From Plantago major (taxonomy: Eukaryota; Streptophyta; Magnoliopsida; Lamiales; Plantaginaceae), in contig CM048842.1 of NCBI GenBank assembly GCA_026545765.1, positions 553,501 through 617,500 on the forward strand: a stretch of 64,000 bases of DNA, read 5' to 3'. Under the pieces are notes generated by a model, which was not told the DNA's origin, ran no database searches, and worked only from the letters and a program-made list of their open reading frames with translations. The position numbers were made by a program, and so were the translations under genes. This document shows positions 1-10,980 of the stretch, one piece after another. Position 1 is the first letter of the stretch, and each line of letters starts with the position of its first letter.

Positions 1-900
1 GCTGAGATCCTATTGCCTTTCGACTTGGATGGAAGCTATCGATATCTCAAGTATATATACAAGGATTCAGTCGAGCAATGAGGACGCCTTTCTTTGTGAT
101 CAATTAAGATTTTATTAAAGAGTTTAGGCTTCTTGTTTTCTGCTAGCTTTAGAGTTTGTCTAAGAGTATTCATTATTGGAATAACTCTTTCAAACATCGA
201 CCTAGAATAGCTTTTACTGTTAGTTCTTCTAGGGCTAGTTTTGGTTGTTTAATCAATCATCTGTAATTGTATTAAACCTAGTTGATTAGATCTACTTTTC
301 CTGTCAGTAGGTATTTTGCCTAAAGGCGCGGCCAACATATTTATATATGTTGGCTTGGTAATAGAAGTTTCATTCATATTCATCCGCTGCCTTTTGTTTA
401 TTGTGTTGAAGACATTGTTGAACAACATTGTTGGCAACATTGTCTATTGATCTTGTTCCAAGTACCATTCCGGGATCCTATGTTCTAACAAAGTCAGATA
501 GTTACTTCTCACTTCATCAAGCTTTGTTTTCAAATGCTCCCTTACAAGTTCCGAGCTATAGCAGCTTCGTAAATACATAATGGAATGGAATCAAATTTAC
601 ACCACTAAGAGTTATCACTGTATGCATTACTACATCGTATTTCAAATGTTCTTTTACTCTGCCAACCAAGTAGCTATCACATATATAATTCATTATATTG
701 GGTACAATTATTAGATTTCACGGCTAATTAAGCATTAGTGGCTGATTCATAATACACACAACTCCAGGATTAATTTTTGAACTTATCAATGCCTAAATTT
801 ATAACAAGTTAAAGAAGGATTCTTTTTTCCTGTCTTTTATCATTTCAGCTGTATATAATTTTCTCAATTTCATTCTATCATGGTGGCAGGTTTTAAGACT
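1..900. other. intergenic, no gene seen
   Basis: AT-rich sequence without a convincing coding exon on either strand. The short open frames here have no recognisable motif and no flanking splice signals worth reporting. Confidence 0.5.
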
Positions 901-908
901 ATAATTCG

Positions 909-1124
909 ATGGATCATCCAGGTTATAATCAAAATAATCATGGTATGTTAGAAGAAGTTGAGCGTCAAAGAGCAAGTGCCTGCAGAAGAGCAAGACAGAG
1001 AAGAGAATCAATGACTACTGAAGAAAGGGAAACTTATCTTGCCCGCCGACGTCAACGTTATCGTGCACAGAGGGCTATGCAAGCAAACCAACAGGCTCAA
1101 CTTTCACACACCGGGACAGGTTAG
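909..1124 (+). CDS. short Arg-rich ORF, possibly a transposon protein N-terminus
   Basis: A 71-residue open frame starts at an ATG and ends in a TAG. Residues 19-60 are very rich in Arg, Glu and Gln, with a core reading RRESMTTEERETYLARRR. This recalls the basic, helical N-terminal segment that precedes the Helitron_like_N domain in some plant Helitron proteins and similar plant transposon proteins; that link is inference from composition and the spaced Arg/Glu pattern. No Rep or helicase motif follows, so at most this is a fragment. It is not obviously part of a host gene, and no promoter or splice context settles the start. Confidence 0.3.
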   Translation: MDHPGYNQNNHGMLEEVERQRASACRRARQRRESMTTEERETYLARRRQRYRAQRAMQANQQAQLSHTGTG

Positions 1125-1905
1125 CAAACTTGGAGTTCACACTAAAATTACTCCAGCATCTAACAACTCTAAACTATTTTAATGCTAACTCTACTTACTA
1201 AAATTCCCATTTAATCTACTAACACAGTTTCCGATAATAATGTTCTGACTTCTGTCAATGTGAACTCAAGTACTTGACAACATTTCGAAGCAACGACCTC
1301 ACATACGTCAACTGCAACATCAACTGCAACAAGCTATGGTACACTAATTTTATACTTAAACAAATTATTGAATTTTTCATATTAAACTCCCACTACTGAC
1401 TTCTAATTCTTCTTGCAGCCATTCACCATGTGTAAGCTCTTGAACTTTAACTCACCGGAGAAACACATTTTCTCCCTTAAACACGCCTTAGCCGTAGAAT
1501 CCTCTTCAATGAAAAACACAGGCTGGTCTTCCATGGCTTGGGATGTAACACAAAGTTTACGAACTAATAAGTCGCTAATCTTTGGAAGGCAACATTGAAT
1601 CTGAACTAAATTCAACAGAAGCATGGACTGATATGCAGTGCAAACTAGGAAAACACAAACATGAAGATGAGCACTACTAGATGAGATCTAAGCATAGCCC
1701 AGATTTTAAACAATTGATCAGTTTATTAAAAACCGAACCAGAATTCGAACCGGTGAAGTAATAAAACACTGGACTTCCCGTTGAAACGGTGTTGCGACAT
1801 ACTACTTGCGTAAACACCTAATACAAAGGTTTCACCCCTCTAATTTGCCAAATTGTCTTTTGGGTTAAAATATGAAAATAAATTACACTTTATCCTTTAA
1901 TAAAA
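1125..1905. other. no gene seen
   Basis: Short open frames overlap on both strands around 1400-1620, but none carries a recognisable domain or splice context. Confidence 0.4.
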
Positions 1906-2171
1906 TACTACTCCACTCGTGCCACTAAAAATGTACATATTAATTTTTTGGATGTCCAACTAATTAATTTATGCCACTTTCTAAAATAGTAAAAAAAGCA
2001 AATCCTACTATCTTATACTTTTTTCATTCTTTATCATTTCCCTCTCTTATCTGTATTACTTTCTCCATTCTTCATCATTTTGTCTCTCCACCAACAAATA
2101 ATAAAACTATTGGTCGTCTTAAAAACAACGACGAAAAGATTGTGGCCAATTTTAACGGTGGGGAGGTAGTA
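1906..2171. mobile_element. Stowaway-like MITE
   Basis: About 266 bp bounded by TA at both ends. The left terminus (TACTACTCCACTCGTGCCAC) pairs imperfectly with the reverse complement of the right terminus (TACTACCTCCCCACCGTTAA). Size, TA duplication and CTCC-type terminus fit a non-autonomous Tc1/mariner (Stowaway) element. Confidence 0.6.
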
Positions 2172-2579
2172 TTAAAATAACTTATGTTAGTGGTGTGTCC
2201 TAACTCCCAAGACATGATCCTAATTCTCATCTAAAAACTTCACCTTGACTACTCCCATCTCCTGCCATATTCCTATGAGCTCAACCGACCATGACTTCCC
2301 GCATCAATTCTAGCAATCTCGTACCAGATTCGTCAACAAGGTGAGGATCTCAGCTTCTCCCATCCCAGATGAATTGAAGGCCAGACTTAAAAGCTTCGAG
2401 CTCTCCCAAATAAAAAAACTGCAATACATTCTCCGAGACACAGATCTCACTTCGTTGTAGTGATTCTTTTGCCAGGTGTTTTGAATCCAAGCTCCCTTGC
2501 TCAATTTGAATTTTGAAAGATAATTGATGCAACTGGCAAGCTCATTTCGTTTGTTTTGTCAAACGTTTCTTCTCCGATA

Positions 2580-3110
2580 GATTTATGTTATGTTATGTTA
2601 TAAAGCAGGGTCCTATCGTACGCAATCTGTTAATTAGTAACAGGTACGTGTTTTTTTAAAAAATAAAGTTCTATCCCTCAAACAGAATCAAAATAAAATA
2701 TAAAAGTATACAAAACAATTAATAGGGTTGTTCCCAACAACCTCATACAGATGCCATTACCCACCACACACAAGAAACAAATATTATACAACATAATTTA
2801 CATTATACAATTGTTTTTTTCCAACCCATCGCCTTAATAATCATGCAGATGATCACCCCACCAAAGACACAAAAATTATTATTTTACAAACATACTTTCG
2901 CGTGGCACAATTGTTATCCCCCGCGGGCCCGTCATGGAGATTAAGAAAGTACAGAGAAGATCGGAGATATTTTCCCGCCTAGAGAGTATCAGCTGATCCC
3001 CCGGCTTGTTATGGATTTCTAAATCTTTACCTAAACTGGAAGATTCTCTATGGACTATTTCAAAATTCGAATTAAACCATGATAGTTTCGAATATACCAA
3101 TTGCAGTCCC
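2580..3110. repeat. copy of a dispersed repeat, inverted relative to 10690-11110
   Basis: Two blocks recur as reverse complements further right. 2590-2745 (AACAGGT, poly-A/T and GGTTGTTCCCAACAACC motifs) matches 10960-11105. 2915-3060 (purine-rich, with GGAGATTAAGAAAGTA and GAGAGTATCAG) matches the minisatellite at 10740-10940. The block has no coding capacity. It is probably part of one mobile-element family. Confidence 0.55.
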
Positions 3111-4330
3111 CCTACAATAAAACAATATATTTTGATCCACGTACAATTAGATATATGTAAGTCTTTTTTACATTTTGTAAATTAGAGATATAGATAATTA
3201 AGATAGTCTCTAGCGAGACGGTCTCTAGATAACTTATGTAGAAACGGTACTATGTTTTTAAGATATTCATCGTGTATGTCAATCAAAACGTCTATGTTAT
3301 TATCCAAATATACCAAAAGATACCAATATTTAAAACATGGATGTTTTGATTGCTAAAATCGATAATTTTTTTAAAAACATAATCGGTATCTAGCCAAGTT
3401 AGTTGGAATCAAGAGCCTTGCTATAGATAATAAGGTTTCCCAAGTCAGGCCCAATTTGAACACATAGAAATGGTTGATGTTATAGTGTATAGTGTTAATT
3501 AACTTACTTTTGGTTGGATGGTGTATATTTGGCTAATAAATTCCATAATTAGATGCAAGCATGTAGCATAATTTTCACGTGTATGTATTATGTAATTAGC
3601 TTTAATATACTAACTACATACCGAATTTAGTGAGTCTTATTGTGTATGAGGAGATTTTTAGGGGATATTGTATAGTTGGTTGATCACATCCATAATTAGA
3701 TGCAATCGTGTAGTATAATTTTCAGCTATAAAAAATGCATGAAATGGGCCGTCACTTGTTACTTGCATTCCTTAGGCAGACAACAAAAAAAACTTACCTT
3801 CTTTATAATTGTTTTGTATTTTTTATTAAATAAATAAAATTAATTCAAAGAAATTCTCACATTGATTTGAGGCCAAAGTCATATAGCTACAATTGAGAAT
3901 AAAAAACTTGTCTTTTAAATATATATAGATTCAAACCAAATTGGTTTTCTCATCTAATTCTTCTGAAAGATCGATTTTGCAATCACCGTCAAACAAATCA
4001 CCGATTCATTGTCATCGTTAATTCACTATTTCTCGATCAATCTGATCCCATTCATTTGTTTCTGCATTTTGCTATTCGTGCTTCGATAGTTCATTCGCTT
4101 CACCCTAGATTCTATATTACCCGTCGATTCCGCAATTATCCAAACTAGTGATGTGATTTAACACATCATATAGATTACCGTTGATACCGCAATTACTATG
4201 ATTTACTACTAATTTCAGCCAATCACGCAATCTTCGCTCCACCCTCGAATCACCAGCATGTTGTTGCATTAAGTTAATGATGGAATAAAGCAAGTGAGAT
4301 TTTGATTGAATTAATTTAATAAATGCTCTA
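3111..4330. other. AT-rich intergenic DNA with a short degenerate direct repeat
   Basis: No gene seen. The phrase CCATAATTAGATGCAA followed by GTGTAG-type sequence occurs near 3541 and again near 3690, each preceded by TTGGTTG-like sequence, giving two diverged copies of roughly 90 bp. Confidence 0.45.
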
Positions 4331-4520
4331 ATTTTATTTATTTAATTTTATCTTATTTATTAAATTTACGTGTTATTTTAATAAAATAAATTATTTAATT
4401 AATAATAGTATTCAAGATTGATCTCTATGGATTCATATTGTCAAGACGAATTCAAATATATGTTCAAAATATTTTTATAATTTTTGTAGATAAAGTTATA
4501 TGAGATATAATAAAAACTAT
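4330..4520 (-). repeat. diverged copy of the dispersed GGATTCATC..GACGAAT repeat
   Basis: Read on the minus strand this matches the tandem units at 7311-7770: TATAGTTTTTATTA, then ATCTCATATAAC, then a block around AAAATATT, then a diverged GAATTCGTCTTGAC core. It marks a repeat family with copies in both orientations within 5 kb. Confidence 0.5.
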
Positions 4521-4539
4521 ATATATATATATATATAAT

Positions 4540-4541
<2 letters not shown>

Positions 4542-4620
<79 letters not shown>
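4542..4620. repeat. compound (CA)n(TA)n microsatellite
   Basis: About 42 bp of CA/AC repeats is followed directly by about 37 bp of AT repeats. A further (AT)n run precedes it at 4518-4536. Confidence 0.95.
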
Positions 4621-4624
<4 letters not shown>

Positions 4625-5157
4625 TATGAATCGGCGAGAGGTAGGGCATAAATGCGTAAATGAGGCGGGGCGCAAATCTACACATCCTAGAACTCATCTG
4701 CCGCCGAATGGGGATCAAGGACAAAGATGGGTGGTACGGAGGGATGGGCGTGGTGCACAAGGAAACGAGAAAACTGCTCCAAGGCAGCCGCTTCAGAATG
4801 CGCAGGGTTCTGCCAGTGCGGCACAGATCGGAACTTCACAGGGGCCGAGTGGAAATAAGCAGATTTTGAGTAATAGAGTTGTGACTGATGGTACTCATGA
4901 TGATAGCAATCAGGCAGGTAATGCACTGCAGAATACAAGTGCAATTGCGCGGCAACAGGCCCAGCTTGTGGATAGACAAGGGCACAGCAATGAGTTAGTA
5001 TTACGGAATGGTTTTGCGGCTTTGGACCCTTTGATTGGGCCTGAGGTGGAGCAAAACCAGTCATCATGATTGTATGGAACATTAGGGGGCTCAATAAAGC
5101 AGTGAAATTTCGTGAGATTGGCTCCCGTCTCTCTGATCTTAATGTATCAATCTTATT
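4620..5157 (+). pseudogene. LINE fragment: end of ORF1 and start of ORF2 endonuclease
   Basis: A 149-codon frame at 4620-5069 has the low-complexity, Gln/Asn/Gly-rich look of a plant L1 ORF1 C-terminus and ends in TGA. A second frame starts in the same ATGA (ATG at 5066) and reads MIVWNIRGLNKAVKFREI, the standard N-terminus of the APE-type endonuclease in plant LINE ORF2 proteins. Coding resemblance stops after about 28 codons near 5155. The rest of ORF2 is missing and the left edge abuts a microsatellite, so this is a doubly truncated remnant. The ORF1 identity rests mainly on its position before the endonuclease start. Confidence 0.7.
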
Positions 5158-5250
5158 GAGATCCATGCAACTTAACATTTTATGATATAAATTAGTAATT
5201 AATACACCATAATCTGTATATGTCATGTAGGAGTCTGAAATAAAGGTACC

Positions 5251-5386
5251 TCATCTTTAACGCAGCTATGCCTTTGAAACCATCGTCTTTATGGACTGCA
5301 ACACGCTTTAAAATCTGAAGTTGTAGTTCAGTAGGTAATTGTAGTAGCATCGATGGCTGATTCGGAGCAGATCTTTTAGGACTCAT
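5251..5386 (-). pseudogene. F-box-like first exon, remnant
   Basis: On the minus strand an ATG at 5386 opens a frame with a motif reading LLQLPTELQLQILKRVA, matching the LPxEL...IL.RVA core of plant F-box domains (Skp1-binding, SCF ubiquitin ligases). The frame reaches a plausible donor (AAGATGAG|GTACC) near 5250. The next exons would lie where the LINE fragment now sits, and I found none. Only about 45 residues of coding sequence remain against 300-400 in typical F-box proteins. Remnant status is inference. Confidence 0.4.
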
Positions 5387-5389
5387 TTT

Positions 5390-6169
5390 ATCAACTGTAA
5401 GGATAGAAAATTACAAAAATAAAAATAAAAATGAGTATGATACTAAAATAAAAGTTTGGCTCCATTGTTATAAAATACTGAAACATTACATTTAAATACT
5501 TACTTGACTGCTTCGGTTGAATAAGGATAATCGGTAAGTATACTGAAAATACAAACACGAAAAAGAATGAATGTTAGAATTACTGACAGAACATACCATC
5601 TCCGACTTACTGATTTGTTGATAATTCACAAAAGTGTAACACGTGAAATCCTTATCAGAATAGTACGTATCTACGGTGTGTGTGAAATAGATATTTCTAA
5701 GATGAAATATACTGATTTGCATACTTACTCGACTGCGTGGTTGGAAGTGCATCGAGCGTAACAATTTGTAATTATACTGCAATGACTCAAATAAGAATCG
5801 ATGTTAGATTCCCTGGAAAGGTATGGTGAGGGATGAAAAATAGAAGATATTAGATACAGTCGACGGAAGAATAAATAAGAGAAAAACCGAATGCTTACAT
5901 TATGAACGACCGCGGATTTGTTGAACAAAGAAGCAGAACCCTAAATTATGAAGAAAGCAAATGAATTGAGAATGAATAGATACAGACTAAGATTAAATGC
6001 GAACGAAGGTCAAATATGCGGAAAGGAAGGAACCGGGATTCGAAAAGATTTTTTACCATATGTAGCTTTTTTATTTATTGTGCTTGAAAGAAAGAGATAA
6101 AATTTGAAAGAAATTCTCACATTTAATCTTGACTTGAGTTCTATACAAAATGGATGGAATAAATAATAG

Positions 6170-6170
<1 letters not shown>
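5390..6170. other. no gene seen
   Basis: Contains only short overlapping frames. Some minus-strand sequence here could be 5' untranslated sequence of the F-box-like fragment. Confidence 0.35.

Positions 6171-6175
<5 letters not shown>

Positions 6176-6221
<46 letters not shown>
6176..6221. repeat. (TA)n microsatellite
   Basis: Uninterrupted TA dinucleotides of about 46 bp, directly left of the inverted-repeat element at 6227. Confidence 0.95.
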
Positions 6222-6223
<2 letters not shown>

Positions 6224-6464
6224 AAAAGAAAATTACAAATGGTAACCCTTAAATTGACCCCCTAAACAGATTGACCCCTTCTATTCAAACAATAACAAAT
6301 ACCCCCCGAGTTGACCAAAACCAAAGTTGGTTTCTCTCTCCTGACAATTTCCTTCTCTCTCTTGACATGTTGGAATTATTTAATCTCAACTATTAAAGAA
6401 AAGCAAAAAACAAATTAAATAGTTTTGTTGATTAAATAAAAGGTAAAAGGAAAAAAGAAAACCA

Positions 6465-6580
6465 TCTTCTTCACTTCCAGTCTTCTTCCCTTCCATCTTC
6501 TTCACTTCCGTTCTTCTTCTTCCCTTCCATCTTCTTCACTTCCGTTCTTCTTCTTCCCTTCCGTTCTTCTTCTTCACTTC
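6465..6580. repeat. polypyrimidine minisatellite
   Basis: The phrases TTCTTCACTTCCGTTCTTC and TTCTTCCCTTCCATCTTC recur with a period near 36 bp, giving an almost pure pyrimidine strand of about 115 bp inside the inverted-repeat element. Confidence 0.8.
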
Positions 6581-6590
6581 CGATTGGGAA

Positions 6591-6626
6591 GCTCCGATTG
6601 GGGCTACCGGGAGCCCCAATCGGAGC
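6591..6626. repeat. perfect 15-bp inverted repeat (hairpin)
   Basis: GCTCCGATTGGGGCT and its exact reverse complement are separated by the 6-base loop ACCGGG. It is GC-rich in an AT-rich region and followed by more CAGCTC/GAGCTG-type inverted words up to about 6675. Confidence 0.9.
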
Positions 6627-7310
6627 TATAATACACAGCTCCGGCAGTCTGAGCTGTGATGCACAGCTCCGATCATCTTCTTCGTTGAATCTGTGATGAT
6701 TTGATTGTTATTTGGATTCGGTTCATAGTTTCAGGGACTAAATTTGAATTTTTGGAAACTCAAAACCCTTACAATTGAAAATTTAACAAACTTAATTGCA
6801 AAATTAAAAAAGTTATTGGGACTAAATTGAACTTTAAAAAAAATGGATAATAACTAGTTGGGCCCAAAAAAATTTGGATATTTATTTGACCCCCAATTAC
6901 ATCAACTTCCCCAAATTTGTTTACATTAATTACATCCAAGTCCAGTAACCTTTGGTGACTAAATAAATGAGGAAAAAAGAAAATCAAAAACAAAAGAAAA
7001 TAGAGAAAAAGAAATAAAGAAAGTCTAAAATCAATTAATTCAATGGCAATTTCGTTATTATTTCCAACTTCATATGACACATCAGCAAACGCCAGAGCCA
7101 TGTCATCACAAAGTTTGACTTTTGGGCCTATTTGTAATATCGAAATTCCCTCAGTACAAAATTTTGGATGCAACTGTTATTGTTTGAATAGAAGGGGTGA
7201 ATCTGTTATTGCCACTAATTTAAGGGGTACCATAAGAAATTTGCCCAATATATAATAAAGGTGGTAACATATCTCAACAAAGAGGCATGCCACGTGTGCA
7301 AAATCCTATG

Positions 7311-7770
7311 TGGCATGTCTCTTTGAATTTCATTGAGTTTCATTCACAAAAATAAAGTAAAGAGAAAATAGTAATTTATGAAGTGTACAATTTATTTTTG
7401 GTATGTTAACTCCATATATAGTTTTTATTAAATCACATATAACTTTGTCATCAAAACTCTGAAAAATATTCTGAACATATATTTGGATTCATCGCGACAA
7501 GACGAATCCATAGACACTAATCTTATACATCATAGGCAAAATATGATGCGGCATGTCTCTTTGAATTTCATGGAGTTTAATTCAAAAAATTAAAGCAAAA
7601 AGAAAATAGTAATTTAGAAGTGTACAATTTATTTTTGGTATGTTAACTCCCTATATAGTTATTATTTAATCACATATAACTTTATCAGCAAAACTCTGGA
7701 AAATATTATGAACATATATTCGGATTCATCGCGACAAGACGAATCCATAGACACCAATCTTATTTATATA
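7311..7770. repeat. tandem duplication, unit about 237 bp
   Basis: Unit 1 (about 7311-7547) and unit 2 (about 7549-7770) share long identical stretches, including ATTTATTTTTGGTATGTTAA and the 25-bp near-palindrome at 7485-7509 and 7722-7746 that starts GGATTCATCGCGACAAGACG. More diverged relatives of the right half occur at 7990-8090 and 8785-8880, and in inverted orientation at 4330-4520. Confidence 0.85.
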
Positions 7771-7833
7771 ATATGTAAAGCACAATGGTCTAAACCCCAC
7801 CAGATTCTCAGTCCTGCATGGAATTTTGTGGAA

Positions 7834-7978
7834 TTAGGCTCTGTTCTCTTCGCATGCAATTCCATTCGATTCGATTCAGATCGATCAATTCGATTCTTAC
7901 CTTAGTTTATTTTTATACTACAATTCAGATTCGATTCGATCGATTCGATTCGATTCGAACGAAGAGAACACAATCTTA
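7834..7978. mobile_element. Tourist-like MITE with a (GATTC)n core
   Basis: Flanked by TTA on both sides. Termini are GGCTCTGTTCTCTTCG and, reverse complemented, GATTGTGTTCTCTTCG. The interior is a 5-bp periodic GATTC/ATTCG array. A three-base TTA/TAA duplication and GGC-type terminus fit PIF/Harbinger-related Tourist elements. A second family member lies at 20627-20770. Confidence 0.7.
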
Positions 7979-8099
7979 GTTGTACTTATATTTTTATTAG
8001 ATCTCATATATATTTATCTACAAAACTCCAGAAAATATTTTCAGCATATATTTGAATTCACCATGACAAGACGAACCGATAGGCCCCAATCTAGATTAT

Positions 8100-8354
8100 T
8101 ACTCTCTCCATTTCTATAAAAGTAATACAATTTTCCATTTTGGACGTTTCACTAAATGTGATACAATTTCCATTTATGGAAACTACTTACATAATACAAT
8201 TCATTTTTATCCATACATTTTTGGGCCCACGTGTAATTTTCCACTCAATTAATATCTCAAACTCATTCTTAACAATATACTTTTGAGGGACCACACATTT
8301 TCATAAAAATCGTGAAAAAAAAATTGTATCACATTTATAGAAATAGAGGGAGTA
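8100..8354. mobile_element. Stowaway MITE
   Basis: TA-flanked, about 255 bp. Left terminus CTCTCTCCATTTCTATAAA pairs with right terminus TTTATAGAAATAGAGGGAG, the typical CTCCCTC-type Stowaway ends. Confidence 0.8.
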
Positions 8355-8514
8355 TTATTTATTAAATAAATCATTTTATTCACTAAAATAAAATATAAAT
8401 TTATTAAATAAGATAAAATGAAATAATGGAATTTAAAAAATACACTTGTTCGAGATTTTGAGTGGCAACATATAGTAATTGAAAGAGATTGCTATTTGGT
8501 GATTTGATGGAGAA

Positions 8515-8665
8515 TTTTATTCCATGAAGTTTTGCCAAGTTTAACGTGAGGCTAATGTTTTAGCACATAGATTATCAATTAAGTGTTCTTATGATGATGT
8601 TGGTTTGGTAGATTTGTATTATCCACCCAAGGATTGTTTCGATTAATTTATTTGATCTCCCTATT
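8515..8665 (+). pseudogene. remnant of a LINE-type RNase H domain
   Basis: A conceptual reading with several stops gives REANVLAHRLS followed about 15 residues later by YYPPKDCFD. This matches the C-terminal block of the RNase H domain in plant LINE and reverse-transcriptase-like proteins (xREANxxAHxLA ... PPxxxxx). It is too decayed to be a gene and no adjacent RT motif is visible. Confidence 0.45.
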
Positions 8666-8759
8666 TCTATTTATTATTAAACGTAAACTATATCGTAGCA
8701 CAGCACAAAAAAAATTATGGAATTAGTTGCATTTTCAGTCAATATATCTTTCATTGTTT

Positions 8760-8890
8760 ATTTTTGTATATATTGGTTGTATTATATAGTTTTTATTAAA
8801 TCTCATATAAATTAATATACAAAACTCCGAAAAATATTTTGCACATATATTTAAATTTGTCGTGCCATGACGAATTCATTTAAAAAAAAT
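8760..8890 (+). repeat. diverged copy of the GGATTCATC..GACGAAT repeat
   Basis: Matches the right half of the 237-bp unit: ATAGTTTTTATTAAATC, then a CAAAACTCCGAAAAATATT block, then a diverged core ending GACGAATTC. A similar copy sits at 7985-8090. Confidence 0.55.
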
Positions 8891-10282
8891 CGGCTTTATG
8901 GCTCAACATGTTTTCATAAAGTCGTCTAACAACAATATTATCTACTATACATATTCTCCTTGCGCTGTTATTTTTTTATTTGATATGGATCAAGATAAAT
9001 TTGATGTTTCTATTTTCGACAATAAGCTCCATCATATGGCGTTGGTGTGGTTGTAAAATATTATTCGGGACATGTTTGACTTGGATACGAGGAACATCCT
9101 TTATTTGTGATTCTTAATAGGCAGAGGTTGATGCGGAAAAATGAGGAGTCAAATTTTACATTGCACGACTGGGATAAGGAAGAATAACCCTGAGCACGTG
9201 TTCGTTCTTAACCATCACGTAAATTAGCTGAGTTGGTGTTATCATTGACGAAATGGGGCTAAAGTACCTTGTGACTTAGTAGTAAATAAAATACATGTGA
9301 GTATACGAGCTTTGATTATACTTGAAATGTTTATAGAGATCTCTAAGGTTTAACTTTTATTTCGATTTTATGCTTTTATTTTCACTTTGTGATTTTAAAT
9401 TATTTTCACTTCATTTATGAATATAGAAGAATTGTATATGGCCAATCTTAGCTGTTTGGCGTGCCAAATTTAACGTAGACGTTACTTTAGTTAGATGCAA
9501 TATGTGAGAATTTATGTAATTATATTACTAGGAGGGTAGGTGTACTTTTCTTTTCATAAATAATCCATAAGAACTTCAAAGTTAAGCGTGTTTTTTTAAG
9601 AGCAATCTTAGATGGATGACCAATTGGAAAGTCTTTATGTTCACGTACGAGCGAGGACAAAGTGTGCGGGCAAGGACACGTGTTGATATAGTAGGGCTAG
9701 ACTATCACCCGAAGAGCTTTCCATGAGTAACTGCGCCCGACCTAAAGGATTGAGACTCAATCGATTAGTAGTTGGGTCGTTACATTTCATTACAAAGTGA
9801 AAGCAAAACTAAAATTCATTTATATACTAATGATGCCCCCAGTTTTGAAATTCAAAAAATTCATTTCCAGTATTGAAAGAATTAAAAGCGACTGATTAAA
9901 ACACATTATAAATAATTAACGTAGAATCAAGCTTTCAAATGAGACTCATTTTAAATAGTTTAGCATCGAACATTCCGGACAGACTAAAATATACTATTAT
10001 TTTTATTAGCCTCATATATATCCATACGACCATACCATTTGTGCACTTTCAGTTATCCTAGGCATTTCATATATTTTTCTACTATAATATAAAGTTGATG
10101 GTTTACTTTGAAGCACGCATGATCCGTATATGCATAAATGATACTTGGAGCGCTATCTGATTACTAGGACATTTTATAATACAAAATTAATGTAAAAAGA
10201 AATATATTTTAAATGGCAATGTAGAATTTAAGTTTTTTTTAACTCTCTACGTTTCTTTATTTGATCGGACTCAAGTAATCAA
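8890..10282. other. no gene seen
   Basis: AT-rich sequence without supported coding exons. Confidence 0.45.
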
Positions 10283-10517
10283 TACTCCCTCTATTTCAGA
10301 GAAAGTGTTACAATTTGGATTTGCACCAATTTTAAGAAAAAGTAGAAAGTACAAGTGCCCCCCTATAATTAGAGATTATCTGAGTGACATATTGTAATAA
10401 AAGTGAAAGGTAGGGAGTTTTATTATTTAACTAGTTTCCATAAATGGAAATTGCAACACTTTTAGTGAAACGCCGGAAACGGAAAATTGTAACACTTTCT
10501 CTGAAATGGAGGGAGTA
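10283..10517. mobile_element. Stowaway MITE
   Basis: TA-flanked, about 235 bp. Ends are CTCCCTCTATTTCAGAGAAA and the matching inverted TTTCTCTGAAATGGAGGGAG; the arms extend into AGTGTTACAATTT / AAATTGTAACACT-like sequence. Confidence 0.85.
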
Positions 10518-10739
10518 TTACATTGTTCAATGAAGCTTAATATATTTTATACCTTTAGATTTCTATAATTTACTCTTGAATATGAATTTTCTAATAGGCA
10601 TAAATCCAGATAGGAACCCGAATTCAACCCTTTTCAAAATAATGATGTTCAGGTCCGGTCTGGCATATACTCGAACCCGTTCCATACATTTGTTACAAGA
10701 CCCGACCGCAACATTGTATGATTAAGTTAGTAATAATTA

Positions 10740-10980
10740 GATTTTTTCCATCGGGGGGTTGGAGGGGGAGGGGGGGTCTGCATATACTCTCTTCGATTTT
10801 CTCTCTACTTTCTTGATCCATAACGGGCCTGGGGCTCTGATACTCCCTAGGTGGGGAAACTCTCTTCGGTCTTCTCTTTACTTCCTTGATCTCCATGGGG
10901 GGGGGGGGTCTTGCAAATACTCTCTAGGCGGGAAATTCTCTTCTATCTTCTTTTCTACTTGGGGGTTGTTGGGAACAACC
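10740..10980. repeat. G-rich minisatellite, about three 80-bp units
   Basis: Three units each read roughly GGGGG, then a TACTCTCT-type word, then CTCTTC-rich pyrimidine tract. Interspersed G-runs at 10757-10778 and 10898-10909 alternate with the pyrimidine blocks. The last unit runs into the palindrome GGTTGTTGGGAACAACC at 10964. An inverted relative is at 2915-3060. Confidence 0.75.

Larger units (their letters stand above)
6227..7246. mobile_element. non-autonomous TIR element, probably Mutator-like
   Basis: Long imperfect terminal inverted repeats bound about 1.0 kb. The left arm (6229-6298) runs through ATGGTAACCCTTAAATT and ends CCCCTTCTATTCAAACAATA. The right arm (7178-7246), reverse complemented, runs through ATGGTACCCCTTAAATT and ends CCCCTTCTATTCAAACAATA. 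Repeat length near 70 bp suits a MULE. No transposase is inside. The interior holds a polypyrimidine minisatellite and a perfect hairpin. The left flank is a TA microsatellite, so the target-site duplication cannot be called. Confidence 0.6.

Noticed and set aside
4542..4760. Minus-strand open frame ending in Val/Cys and Tyr/Ile dipeptide repeats
   Set aside because: It is only translation of the (CA)n(TA)n microsatellite.
8939..8960. TCTACTATACATATTC as the 5' end of the Helitron
   Set aside because: Resembles a Helitron 5' terminus, but such AT-rich words are common here and no second copy supports it.
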